A DNA stretch of 64,000 nt from Myotis daubentonii (taxonomy: Eukaryota > Chordata > Mammalia > Chiroptera > Vespertilionidae): positions 149,827,549 to 149,891,548 of the forward strand of contig NC_081840.1 of the NCBI RefSeq assembly GCF_963259705.1, written 5' to 3'. Both the position numbers and the translations under genes were made by a program. Below are positions 1 through 10,437 of the stretch, piece after piece. A model generated the notes under the pieces. That model did not search any database, was not told where the DNA came from, and worked only from the letters and a program-made list of their open reading frames with translations. Position 1 is the first letter of the stretch, and the number at the start of each line of letters is the position of its first letter.

Positions 1-41
1 TATACTATAAATGAAATAAAAGACAACTAAGTCTATCTAAC

Positions 42-687
42 TGTTGACATAAAAACATTCAAACCTGTAAAGAATTTTTTGTGAGTTTATTTGAGCCAAA
101 CTGTCGACAATTGAAGGGGAGCAGAATCTTAATGGATTGGGATAGTGCTCCAGACAATGGCGGTTTTTCATCTATTTTTATACATTGCAATCAAAGGAGG
201 AGATATAGATGGGTTACATGAAATCCATTGGTGATAGGTTAGAGAGGCGGGAGAAAGCAAAGTGGGAAAACCTCTGAGATTTGATAAAGAGTAAAATGAT
301 AGACACATTACTTAGGTGGGTACAGGATAGTTAACAGTCAACAATTAGCATGATAACAATAACAATGAAAGAATTTGTGGTATGTGGTACCCTGGCACCA
401 GGGTATTTGGCTGTGCCCTGAACAGTTTGGAAAAAAGGGAAGTTGTTACGATGACATTTCAATGATATGTTATCATACGTGCAAAAAGACAGTAAGCTCA
501 GTTAAGGTAAAGATTGACCTTGTCAGGGAAGATACCAGCCTAGGAGATGACTACCCACCATAACTGCTTTAGTTAAAGTTTATGTCAGATCATCCTTTGT
601 GATTACTTTAGGTCTTTGAGTTTGCAAGACTGCCATGCAGGCCTTCCCTGAGCTTGTCAGGTTAGCATGTGGCCCCTTTTGTCCACA
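42..687 (+). mobile_element. Solo LTR, copy A (646 bp)
   Basis: Begins TG, ends CA (TGTCCACA) and is flanked by TAAC at 38-41 and 688-691. A related copy lies at 53,402-53,963. A 4-bp duplication suits a class I endogenous retrovirus or relative. Orientation was taken by comparison with the other copy and is provisional. Confidence 0.65.
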
Positions 688-691
688 TAAC

Positions 692-1071
692 AAAACAATG
701 TAAAAGGAAGAAAATTAGAAAATAGCAAGAAAGAAAAATATAATGGTTATAAAAGACCAAAACTATTAATAATCAGTGATCTTAAAAGAGAAACTCTCTC
801 AGATTAGAGTATTAAATAACATCACAATGAAATAACTCTAAAAAGTAGAAAATAAAGGATTGGCAAAATATATATCAGGTGAATGTAATAACAATAATAA
901 TTTAAAATAGTATAGAAATATTCCAATTATACCAAATAGAATAAAAGTTAATAGCATTAAAAGGAAAAAAGCAAAAGTCATAACAAAGAATCATTTCCAA
1001 AAGATACAACAGTCATGAGATTTTACACCTCTAACTGTACAGTATTGAAATAAAGCAAAAACTGATGGAAA
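692..1071. other. AT-rich stretch, nothing recognised
   Basis: A-rich, no convincing frame or repeat head. Confidence 0.5.
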
Positions 1072-1374
1072 TGTTAGGGGCAAAAAATAGAAAATTGGGG
1101 ACTAAATATAGTTAAAAGAGATATTAATCATGCTCTGTTAACCATGATTGCCTTGTTCTGATTGAAAAAGGACATTCTAACCTGGCTGGGAGTTGTACTC
1201 CCTTGGGACCTGGGAATCAACCTTGAACCTGACAATCAACCTTGGACCTGGGAGTCAACCTAGGAATGTGATTCATTTTCATTCAAGAATTGCCTATTGT
1301 TGTAGAAAGATTAACCACCTCCTTGCCCAAACAATGGAGTTCTTTTCCAGACCCCCAAAGGGTATTACAGGAAT
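1072..1374 (+). mobile_element. LTR 5' half (family of the 54.57-kb LTR)
   Basis: TGTTAGGGGCAAAAAATAG, TAATCATGCTCTGTTAACCA and AAACAATGGAGTTCTTTTCC parallel the minus-strand LTR at 54.6-55.3 kb. The copy breaks off at a Helitron 3' terminus. Confidence 0.7.
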
Positions 1375-1420
1375 CCCCCCTCTTCCCCAAGTGCACAAAA
1401 TTCATGCACTGGGCCTCTCG
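1375..1420 (+). mobile_element. Helitron 3' terminus fused to LTR sequence
   Basis: GTGCACAAAATTCATGCACT followed by GGGCCTCTCG before T is a HeliBat 3' end (CTAG changed to CTCG) with its hairpin. No 5' TC end was found upstream; LTR sequence in sense orientation abuts it on the left and antisense LTR sequence on the right. Confidence 0.7.
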
Positions 1421-1482
1421 TGTTTAATAAATCTTATAACTAACAGCTAGTCCCCAATATTCTAATTCTTCCCCCAACATTT
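1421..1482 (-). mobile_element. LTR 5' end fragment, antisense
   Basis: CTTATAACTAACAGCTAGTC and CCCCCAACAT match the antisense start of the same LTR. The fragment directly follows the Helitron terminus, so this LTR end is inverted relative to 1072-1374. Confidence 0.6.
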
Positions 1483-1545
1483 AAAAGTAAAAATGATGAT
1501 AGCAACCAACTCAGAGGGTCATTGTGAAAATTAAAAGAGGTAGTA

Positions 1546-1766
1546 GGGCCCAGCCAGCATGGTTGAGCAGTTGAGCATCAACCTCTGAACCAGGAGGTCA
1601 TGGTTCAATTCCAGGTTAGGGCACATGCCCAGGTTGCTGGCTGGATCCCCAGTGTGGGGCATGCAGGAGGCAGCTGATCCATGATTCTCTCTCATCGTTG
1701 ATGTTTCTATCTCTCTCTCCCTCTCCCTTCCTCTCTGAAATATATACATATATATCTATATAGTGA
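1546..1766 (+). mobile_element. Ves SINE
   Basis: Variant head with GAACCAGGAGGTCATGGTTC, then the pyrimidine-rich TCTCTCTCCCTCTCCCTTCC tail and a TA-rich end. Confidence 0.88.
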
Positions 1767-1799
1767 TAACCAGAAGAGTGAGCTGAGGTATTTTCCTAG

Positions 1800-2290
1800 T
1801 GTGGTGTCTCATGATGCTGAAGAATGGGCTCCACAGACCAGAAGATTTAAGCAAAAGTGTGGAAAATTTATTACCAGCAGATTCAGACTCTCTGCAAGGG
1901 GAGGTGGACCCAATAAGGGCTTCCCATTAAAACCTTATAGCCCAGGGGTATATATTTGCTATAAGCCTACCTGTGTAGTCACTTGATTGAGTCCCTCATT
2001 GTTTTTGCCCAGCAATGGACCTGATCTTTTCCTGTTTCCATGTTCTTTCTCTGTTCCTATGCTGAACTTTTTCTGTTTCTATGCGTTCCTACATCTTGTT
2101 GCTATAGGCCCTCCCTTGTTTTACCATGCTTCCTGCTTTGAGTCTAGAAACATTTTATTATTTATGCTTAGTTGGTTTCTATGATTAGGCTGGCTCAAAC
2201 TGCCGTGTCTGCCCTGTCCTATGTTCCACCTGCCTGTGTTTTCCACAGGACCCCTGCCCTATCTGCCTGCATTTCAAATTAACCCTCTCA
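1800..2290 (-). mobile_element. 3' LTR of a decayed class I endogenous retrovirus
   Basis: Minus-strand text starts TGAGAGGGTTAATTTGAAAT, has a polyadenylation signal (GGTAATAAATTTTCC) and U5-like end. A polypurine tract (AATTGGAGGGGGAC, minus strand, 2291-2304) lies just before it, which fixes it as the 3' LTR of a minus-strand provirus. A related piece is at 7517-7727. Confidence 0.72.
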
Positions 2291-2304
2291 GTCCCCCTCC
2301 AATT

Positions 2305-2572
2305 AAGAGACCCCAACTGCTATTGGGAGCAGGGGCGATGATCACTCTGGCTACTTCCTGCTGACAGTGGGCATTGTTGGGGAGCAGTCGTTAGGTCCCA
2401 TCGGAGGAGGCCGGTCTAGGAGTCCACGGTAAAAGGCAGTCGCTTCCATCTGGGGCTGCATTTGAAGAGCCATTTGGAGCTTTATAGCCTCTATGTGAGA
2501 AGAAACAAATTGTATCAGGAGGTTTAACAAGCAAAGGCCAAAGACAACTAATTGAAATAGCTAAACTATTGG
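2305..2572 (-). pseudogene. Endogenous retroviral env C-terminal remnant
   Basis: Next to the polypurine tract, minus-strand translation gives IEAIKLQMALQMQPQ and YRGPLDRP, the cytoplasmic-end text of class I endogenous env proteins. Frameshifts and stops are present; only the tail survives before an LTR-like insertion. Non-functional. Confidence 0.7.
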
Positions 2573-3216
2573 AGTCCAACCCCAGCAGGTCCAGGGGTCC
2601 CCAAAGGTGTGGACGGAGTTGGCGAAGAAGGAATGACACGGAGACAGCGTTCAGTTGATCAGCAGCCTAGCCAGGATCTCCAGCCAAGTTCTGGTCAGGA
2701 TCTCCAGCGAAGTTCTGTTCAGGATCTCCAGCCAGGTTCTGTGTCCATGTTCTCTTGCTAGGTTCTCCAGCCAGGTTCTCCAGGTTCTCCAGCCAGGTTC
2801 TGTAGCCATGTTCCCTCGCTAGGTTCTCCAGCCAGGTGTAGTCACCAGGTTCTAGTCAGGTTCTCTTGCCATGTTCTATCCAGGTTCTGTAGCCTGGTTC
2901 TGTCCAGGATCTTTTACCATGTTCTCTCCAGCGAAGTTCTTCTGTCTCTAGGTTCTGTGTAGGTTCTGTGTCTAGGTTCTGTGTCTAGGTTCTGTGTCTA
3001 GGTTCTGTGTCCTGTTGTCTTGTTACATCTGTATTTATACCAGTTGATTCCAATCCTATCAATCTCTATTCCAAAGGTTATGACGTTTCTTATCTCCATT
3101 CCAGGGAGTAAAGATTATGTAGCTTAAGCATGATTGTTCATAGTTAAAGTGATTAATTACCCGCCTGGCACTTAGTTGAGGGGTTTTATTCCCTCCCTAA
3201 CTTCAGGGGAAAATCC
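2573..3216 (-). mobile_element. LTR-like block with minisatellite (possible class II LTR)
   Basis: The block sits between env and other retroviral debris. On the minus strand it could run from TGTTTCCCCAGG to GGTTGGACTCCA and includes GGTATAAATACAG (TATA-like). No matching flanking duplication was found, so the type is tentative. Confidence 0.45.
2660..3018. repeat. Minisatellite of AGGTTCT-containing units
   Basis: Irregular tandem units of about 12-25 bp built on AGGTTCTCCAGCC, AGGATCTCCAGCC and, at the right end, four units of about 14 bp TAGGTTCTGTGTC. Confidence 0.85.
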
Positions 3217-3689
3217 CTACCTGGGGAAACAACCTTTCTCAGAGAGGTGACCTTGGTTAAAACACATAGTGCCAAGAAGGTGAGCAAACGTATTAAGAAC
3301 AGTATGCCATATATGCCAGGTCCCTTGAAACAGCAAGGATGGACCAGCTCCCAGCACTAAACAAAGGGCCAGTTTCTTAGGGATGGGATCATTTTTTACA
3401 TTTGTTTTCAATTCTATGTGGAAAATGATACCTGGACCAGAGTGGGTCAAAACTATCCTCCTGCTATTGCCTAGAGAAGGTAGATGGTACTTGGGGGCCT
3501 GGGTGTCTGAGTTCCCTTGGGTCTTGGTGGGACTTGTCCTTCCAAAGGCCTTGTATTATAAGGCAGACAAGATGGTTTGGGTGTATTCTGTGGGCCACTA
3601 GGCCCCATCACATTCTTAGGGGTTTTTGACTCTCTGGTATTGTTTTAGGTCAAGGCTGTTAAGAGCTAGGGTTTAATTTTGCTTTGCTG

Positions 3690-3980
3690 ACATAATTTTT
3701 TATTGTTTCTTAAAGTACAGAAGCCTGGATATATGAGAGCTTACACTACTTCCCTTCCTTCATATAGAAAAGATTTAATTGCGAGATGGCATTGTAGTTA
3801 ATACTTCCCTCTGGGGGAGGGCCATGTCTCTCTATCTACCAATTGATATTGAGGCCATGTCTGGGTACAAAAGAAAATCAGGCATTTCCTCTTAAGGGTC
3901 TGAGGGTCAAATGCCCCCTATTGTTTACGAATACAGCCTAAAGGGCTATCTGCATGGGGTGTGGACGAAGCAATTCCCAT
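3690..3980 (-). pseudogene. Endogenous retroviral gag N-terminal remnant
   Basis: From ATG at 3980-3978 the minus strand reads MGIASSTPHADSPLGC, then a stop at 3920-3918, and in the same frame FDPQTLKRK and [14 protein letters not shown] before further stops. This is class I gag matrix text. The provirus is minus-strand and has lost pol and most of gag and env. Non-functional. Confidence 0.72.
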
Positions 3981-4560
3981 CTGTAAGAAAACACACGAAA
4001 GGATGTCTAGCATCCTTTGTGATCTTCCCTTCTCTGTTTGGGATGTGAGATGAGTGTCTCTTTTTGTGTGACCACAAAAGAGGATCTGCCAGACTAGTCG
4101 CACTTACTGGTGAGATGAGATATAGGGCAAGAAAACCTGTGTACGCAAACTAATAGAACTGACCTACTGGACTGTGCGCACCTACCAGACACTCGTCCTG
4201 CTCCAGGTGTGGGGAAGCCTGTACTAAACCAGGTCCCTGATTGAATACATCTAAGATGGTTCTAATGTTTTTGAAATACCCACTAAGCTTCCTAGAGGAG
4301 TTTAAAAGGAAGTGTCTCTAGGCCAAGGCCTGGGAGAGTTTGGCCAGTACCTGGAACTCTGGGGTGGCCACCACCCAGGGCTCCAAGGAGCATACAAACA
4401 GCTCTGGTCTTATTCCTCGTATGCCCTCACTACCAAAAGCTCTATCTTCTTCATTCTGGTCTCCCCAGTCTGTCAATAATGAGGGACTTATATGGGAAGA
4501 GTGGATCCCTACTTTAGTTAAGACTAGGACTTTACATCTACTGGTGAGTTAATCTCCTTA
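3981..4560 (-). other. Probable leader region of the decayed provirus
   Basis: Sequence upstream (minus strand) of the gag start. No primer-binding site was identified. The only frames are short and unconvincing. Confidence 0.35.
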
Positions 4561-7516
4561 CTGGAAAAGGACTAAACAAATCCCACATTATAGGGGGGTG
4601 ATGTTTTTCTTCAGAGCCAAGAAATCTTTGTTCTCTGCCAAAGGAATGATGAGACTTGGGCACGGAAGGAGGTGGCGATGGTATTTACAGGTGGTATTCC
4701 CTGTGTGCAAGTAAGACTTGTAACCTGGTGGAGACAAACTGAACAATAAGAATTATGACAAGTGATCCAGTAAAAGGAAAAATGCTTTAGTGTTCAATGA
4801 ATACAAGGCTAAGGATAGGAGAAAAGTAAGTTTTAGTCTGGAGTGTTGTAGCTAAACATCCAAGAAAACTAGACAAACTTAGGATTCAGTTTAATTCATT
4901 GGGTATAAGATAAAACTTCAAACAATTCATTGGAATCAACTCACAACTGTGTATTATAGAGTCTGTTGAAATATAATTTTTCTCCCTAAAATCACTCCTA
5001 TTCCAATTAAAGTCCAATTCATTTATCATGCTAAGTTTAGTTTTAATTTGGTCTGAATGTTTGTATGAATACAACAAGAACGGTAATTGACTATGTTTTG
5101 CTGTCATCTCATGGCCAAGCCTTAGGGAACCCCTCAGGGCAAAGCAGCCGAGCCACCTAGCTGTCATCAGGCTTGCCTGCAGTACCTTTAGACTTGGGTG
5201 AACTCCTCAAGTTTTTGAGGTTCCCACGGATGTCTTGAGGACCTTTTCATGCCATCTTCCAGGAAAGCAACCTTCATTCCTTACCTGGAAATACTGCCAC
5301 AAACCACATGACCAAGCGAGTTATCGGGCTGTTTTTTTTTACGGTGCTCAAATTGGCTTCAAGTCTCCTGGTGACATCCAGAGTCCAGGCATGTCTCTCT
5401 CAGACATGACACTCCAGCAAAAGTCTTGGTTAACAAAACTATTATTGGGAGCCGGTCTTATTGAATCCATGCAAAGAAATGCATTGCTATGACCTCTTTA
5501 TTATGAACTACCAAAATCTGGAGGGATTAGGTAGGGAGAAAAATATACAATTTATCAAATTATTTTGTTTCTTTATATCTGAAAAACAAAGTGTAAAAAT
5601 CAGAAACACCTTAAATAAAAGTTACAAAACCTGAATTTTGTCTTCTCACACAAATGAATTTATATGAGAGACCTTGACTGTATTGTGAAAAGCCAATCAA
5701 TTAAAGCAATCAAAGTATATATCTTCATTGAAAAAGCAAAGCAAGAAAATCTATACATCTGGTTCATGAAGCATAGATGGGTCTCCAGCCAATCCAAAGA
5801 GCAGGCTGGGTGAGGGTCCAAGGCTTTATGCACCCTCCTGTCTGTAGGTCTTAAAATTGCTCTGTTGAAGGGCCCTGCCCACAGCACTTGCAATCTAATT
5901 GATGCCTAAACAAACAATGTAAAAAAAAAACCTCCAGGTCAACACAACCTGTGGGAGGCTGATTCATCATGTCATCAGCACCCACTGATAACATCTGGTT
6001 CTGTGAGTCCAGAGTGGACCCACACCAGCTCTTGGCCCTGACAAAATTCCCAGGGAGCCAGTCAACACTTGGCACAATGGATGCTGCAGGATACAGACAT
6101 ATTCCAGGTGAGCCCGGGCATCTTCACAGGACAAGTCCCATGACAAAATATTTAAAGTGCTCAAAAACAAAATACAACAAACCACAAAGCAATCTGGTCA
6201 TTTCCACATATATAGTCCCTCCTCCTGGTGTAATCTCACCTGTATGCAGGCTATATTAAGTCAATAAATGAAACCCCCCTCCTCCCCCGCAAAAAAATTG
6301 CTCTGTTGAATATTCTGGTACAGATTAATTCTTAAGATTCCCTGTTATTTTGTTGTGGTTTTCCCAGAAATCATGAGAAGCTCCTGGCAACTTTACCTTT
6401 CCAAAGCCTTGAGACTGCCGGCCTTTCTGTCTTGGTTGTAAAATGGCCTTCTTTTCTTTTTTCTTATCCATTTACCCTGCCCCCTCCCCCCCCCACACAC
6501 ACTTTCTGTAAGGAGGTTTTTATTTTTAACCATTTGCTTTGTGTCCTTAGCTGAGGAAGGTAATGGTTAGTTTTAAACTGGCTGCAAAGTGCCCACACTG
6601 GCTTTGTTTAATTTTCTTTTAACACTTTTCCTTATAAACTTTTTATAATTTTCACAAACCTTTTTATAACGTTTAGGAAGAATTCGTTTTCAAAATGTAT
6701 CTCTATGCACCATATTTTTTATTACCAAAATCACATAATTTCCAATTAATAATTCTTAATAGCCTCAATACTCAATGACCAGGAAAAAGCAAACAACCAG
6801 CATTTGTTAGATTGACCCTTATGAATATAATTTAAACATAATTAGTTTTAAAACACATTTTCAACAAAGCAAAAGGCATTATAACAGCTCCAAATTCACT
6901 TCACAGACTTTTTGCAGTATAGATAAAAGCAGGTGATCTAGAAATCAAATAGGTGATGAGATGACTTGATCTGCACACATGGTTAAGTTTTCCGTAGAAA
7001 CTTGTGCCCTTAATGATGGCCAGGCTAGAGTTTTTGACCAGGTACTTGCATTTCAAAGGTCCTGGGAACCACAGGGGAGCACTGTAGAAGGTGCTGAAGG
7101 GCCTCAAGCACGGCTGTAAATCCAAACCCTGCAATCCTCCTCCATTCTGTCTGGTGATCTACTGCTCTAATGTGTGGAAAATGCCCTGACCTACCTCCCC
7201 ATCCTACTTTAAATGCTCACCAGCACCAGGTGTGGTGTGAACACCAGGGCAAGCTGTGTCCCTCAGGCAAGGGCATTCCCTCCTTGGCTCCCCTAACATT
7301 CTACTGAAGACCTGAATCCCCTCCAGTCCCCACAAGCCACTGCAAGGAGTTGGAAGAAATCAGGTCTGTCGGGGCCAGGTCCAAGGAGGCATTGGGGAGA
7401 TGAGGGAATCCTCTGCTCACGCATGAACAGCAGAGACACCAAGAATGGCAAGTCACCAGCCTGGGCCAGGATCTGAAGAACTTAGCGTCCCTCTATCCCC
7501 AACCTCGGGCAGTCCT
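4561..7516. other. No gene; undetermined repeat-derived DNA
   Basis: Only short, unrelated frames. The stretch between the gag remnant and the LTR fragment may be residual provirus or later insertions; I recognise no domain. A TCAATAAATGAAACCCCC stretch near 6260 looks like an LTR polyadenylation site but is not supported further. Confidence 0.4.
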
Positions 7517-7727
7517 CATCTTGTTGCTACAGGCTCCCCTTTGTTTTCCCATGCTTCCTGCTTTGAGTCCAGAAACATTTTATTATTTCTGCTTGGTTGG
7601 TTCCTGTGGTTAGGCCGCTCAAACTGCTTTGTCTGCCCCTGCCTATGTCCCACCTGCCTTTTGTTTTCCACTGGATGGACCCCTGCCCTCTCTGCCTGCA
7701 CTTCAAGTTAACCCTCTCAGTAGTAGA
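7517..7727 (-). mobile_element. LTR fragment related to 1800-2290
   Basis: CCATGCTTCCTGCTTTGAGT, GAAACATTTTATTATTT and the end TTAACCCTCTCA match the U3 part of the LTR at 2.09-2.29 kb. The R/U5 part is missing. It could be the broken 5' LTR of the same provirus or an unrelated copy. Confidence 0.7.
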
Positions 7728-7763
7728 TGGTTAGTACTTAGCAATGAAAATGGAACATAATGG

Positions 7764-7993
7764 CCCTAACCGGTTTGGCTCAGTGGATAGATCATCAGCC
7801 TGCGGACTGAAGGGTCCTAGGTTCGATTCCGGCCAAGGGCATGTACCTTGGTTGCGGGCACATCCCCAGTAGAGAGTGTGCAGAAAGCAGCTGAATTGAT
7901 GTTTCTCTCTCATCGATGTTTCTAACTCTCTATTCCTCTCCTTCTCCCTTCCTCTCTCTCTGTAAAAAAAATCAATAAAATATATTAAAAAAA
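7764..7993 (+). mobile_element. Ves SINE, full length
   Basis: CCCTAACCGGTTTGGCTCAG head with tRNA-like B box GGTTCGATTCC, pyrimidine tail and A-rich end. An 18-bp duplication (GAAAATGGAACAYAATGG) at 7746-7763 and 7994-8011 has one mismatch, so the copy is young. Confidence 0.95.
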
Positions 7994-8011
7994 GAAAATG
8001 GAACACAATGG

Positions 8012-8754
8012 CTCGTTAATGTTAGCCATTATTATTCTATGGTCCACAGAAACCAATGTTTCAGTTATAATTAGGTTCAGCTACAAGTAACAGAGAGCAC
8101 TCAAATAATAATAGCTTAGACAAAGGAAAAGTTTAATTCTCATGTAAACGTGCAGTTTTGTTATCTGTGCCTAAAGGATAAGTTCTTTTTCTAATTTATC
8201 TCTATTTGCCTTCACTTAGCCCAACCTTGATTTCTTCATTGTATATTTTAAGTAACTTTAAAAATTGTGACTACAAAGAACAATGTCCAAGTACATTAGC
8301 AATTCAGATGGTGTGATGAGATGTGGGGAGAGATTAGACATCTATACCTGGCATTCTCGCAATGGAGGTGAGAGGTGAAGGCTCTGGAGTTTGGCACCCG
8401 AGAGCATCAAGTCTGTCAGGCAGAGTCTCTAGGGAGAGAAGCAGACAGTGGATGCCTGCTTGAGGGGTTGAGAGGAGAAAGGAGCGAAAAGACGAAGGAA
8501 TGAAAAGTGAACACTCTTAACCCAAATGGCTTATTTCCAGACACACACACATACACACATTTTAGGAAAACATGTAGCTGCAATAAACCCAAATATTGAG
8601 GAAAACAAGAAGGAAATGGGGGAATGTGGGATTCAGCATGATGGTTATCTCCGGTTCGGTGAGGTCGGGCAATCAGGTGGAGAGGACTCTGTGTTTATTT
8701 GAGGCAGGTTTTGGACAGGGCCTTAGCTTTCGGTTTGAGTGAGGGGCGGTTTTG
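8012..8754. other. No gene seen
   Basis: Begins with possible old repeat text (GTAACAGAGAGCACTCAAAT). The rest is unremarkable. Confidence 0.45.
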
Positions 8755-9290
8755 AAACCAAAATGCGGTGGTCAGGTCCGAGTTCTTTGTTTCGCAAAAC
8801 TGAAGAATGGATTCACAGACAAAAATGGTTGGCAGAAACCAAGTTTATTGGGGGATGGACAAACTTCCTGCCACAAGAGGGCAGCAAGAAGGGAGCCCAA
8901 AGTTACTGCTTAAACTGTTTAGGAATATTCATATATCCTGCTAGCTTCTGATTGGTCCCTTCAAAGAATTCTGGCAATATCCAATTATTTCGAAGTTCAA
9001 GTTCCTGGAGGACCTAGTTGAGGATTGCCACTTCTGGTCCGAGGTGACATCATTGCTCCCACCTAGCTGGGTCAGTTCTAGGTCCTCTGTTTGTCTCCGT
9101 GTCTGCAAAGCTCTCCTTCCCTTCTGCCCTCCAACCCACCCACCCATCTCCATCTCATGGTCCCTATCCCTGACTGACTGCCTGGCCCTCTTCTTCTATC
9201 TCCTCCATCTTGGATAATTGTCCAGAACTTGAAAAACAAACATCATTGCTTTGAAAACCGGAACAGGAAGAATTGTTTAAGTTAGCTAGC
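8755..9290 (-). mobile_element. LTR, probable class I
   Basis: On the minus strand: a promoter-like AGGATATATGAATATTCC, polyadenylation signal in CCCCCAATAAACTTGG, then U5-like GTCTGTGAATCCATTCTTCA. Outer limits are approximate. Confidence 0.6.
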
Positions 9291-9564
9291 ATGTCTCTAT
9301 CTCACTCCGTCACTAGGCCTCCTCATCCTGTTGCAGTTGACAGAAATGTGCTAAAGACCAGAAATGTGACAGGAACATCCAAGGACAGGAGAGGGCATTA
9401 TTAGTGAACTCTACAAGTCACAAAGACTGGATAAAGGCATTTTTGGCCACATTCTGAATACAGATCCTCTTAGAATCTTAAAAGTGGTTATTTGGTCAAA
9501 TAAAGTACTATTTTTTACATAAAGTAATTATATAAAAACTGCTAGATAGAGCCCCACCTACTAT

Positions 9565-10124
9565 TGAAAGAAGTTTTTAGGGATAAAATAGGCAGGTTTA
9601 GGGAGTTTGAAGAATTAGAGGGTCCATGGGGGAGAACCGCAGGCTACAAAGCTGGGAGCTGCCAGAAGGCACACATTCACAGAGTAAGGGGGCTGCCAGA
9701 AGGCATACATTCACAGAGTAAGGGGGCCCCTGGGAGCTGCCAAAAGGCATACACTTACAGAATAAAGGGAGAGGAAGGCACTCATTCACAGAATAAAGAG
9801 GAGGTCACAGGGAATAGAAAAACAAAAGGGGGGAAAAGAAGGGAACCCCACCTGGGGTTTGATCTCTGAAGCTGCTGTAGTGACCAATCAGAGAGGATAT
9901 CAGGACACAAAGAACTGCAGCCTTTATAAACCTTAGACAAGAGGGCCTTAGTGGCTCGCTCTCCCCCTCCCCACGTGGGAGTCTGTGCTTGTTTCCCAAT
10001 AAATTTCCACTTTTTCCTATTCCACCTTTTCTCTGTGGCTTCATTACTTGAATCCACCTGGATAAGAACCATAGAAATCACCTTTGCATCCTGCCCAGAG
10101 GAAAATCCACGCGTTCCCGTTTCA
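9565..10124 (+). mobile_element. Solo LTR with U3 tandem repeats (560 bp)
   Basis: TG...CA ends flanked by CTAT at 9561-9564 and 10125-10128. U3 has four units of 30-40 bp built on GCCAGAAGGCACACATTCAC; then TATA-like CTTTATAAACC, the signal CCCAATAAATTTCC, and U5. A relative lies at 15,654. The 148-codon minus-strand frame across it is not a gene. Confidence 0.85.
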
Positions 10125-10196
10125 CTATCTAGGTGTGAGAGGCAAAGCAAGGTTCCCCAGGATGTGGCCTTAAACTTCCAAATGCAATGGGTGCAG

Positions 10197-10437
10197 TCCC
10201 AGCTGGCTTGTCTCAGTGGATAGATCATCAGCCTGTGGACTGAGGGTTCCAGGATCCATTCCAGTCAAGGACACATGTTTGGGTTGCGGGCTCAATCCCA
10301 AGTAGGGGGTGTGCAGAAGGCAGTCGATCAATGATTCTTTCTTATCATTGATGTTTCTATTTCTCCCTTTCCGTTCCTCTCTGAAATAAAAAAAAGAAAG
10401 AAAGAAAGAAAGTAAAAGAAAAAGAAAAAAAGAAGAA
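10197..10437 (+). mobile_element. Ves SINE
   Basis: CCCAGCTGGCTTGTCTCAGT head, TTGATGTTTCTATTTCTCCC and an AAAG-rich tail. Confidence 0.88.

Noticed and set aside
2660..3018. CRISPR-like array
   Set aside because: Units are irregular with no unique spacers of constant length, in a mammalian genome; a minisatellite.
7764..7850. tRNA genes at SINE heads
   Set aside because: Heads keep A/B-box-like text but continue into SINE bodies, have target duplications and no folded tRNA 3' end.
9782..10228. 148-codon minus-strand frame
   Set aside because: It spans a solo LTR, its duplication and the start of a SINE; antisense to LTR signals.
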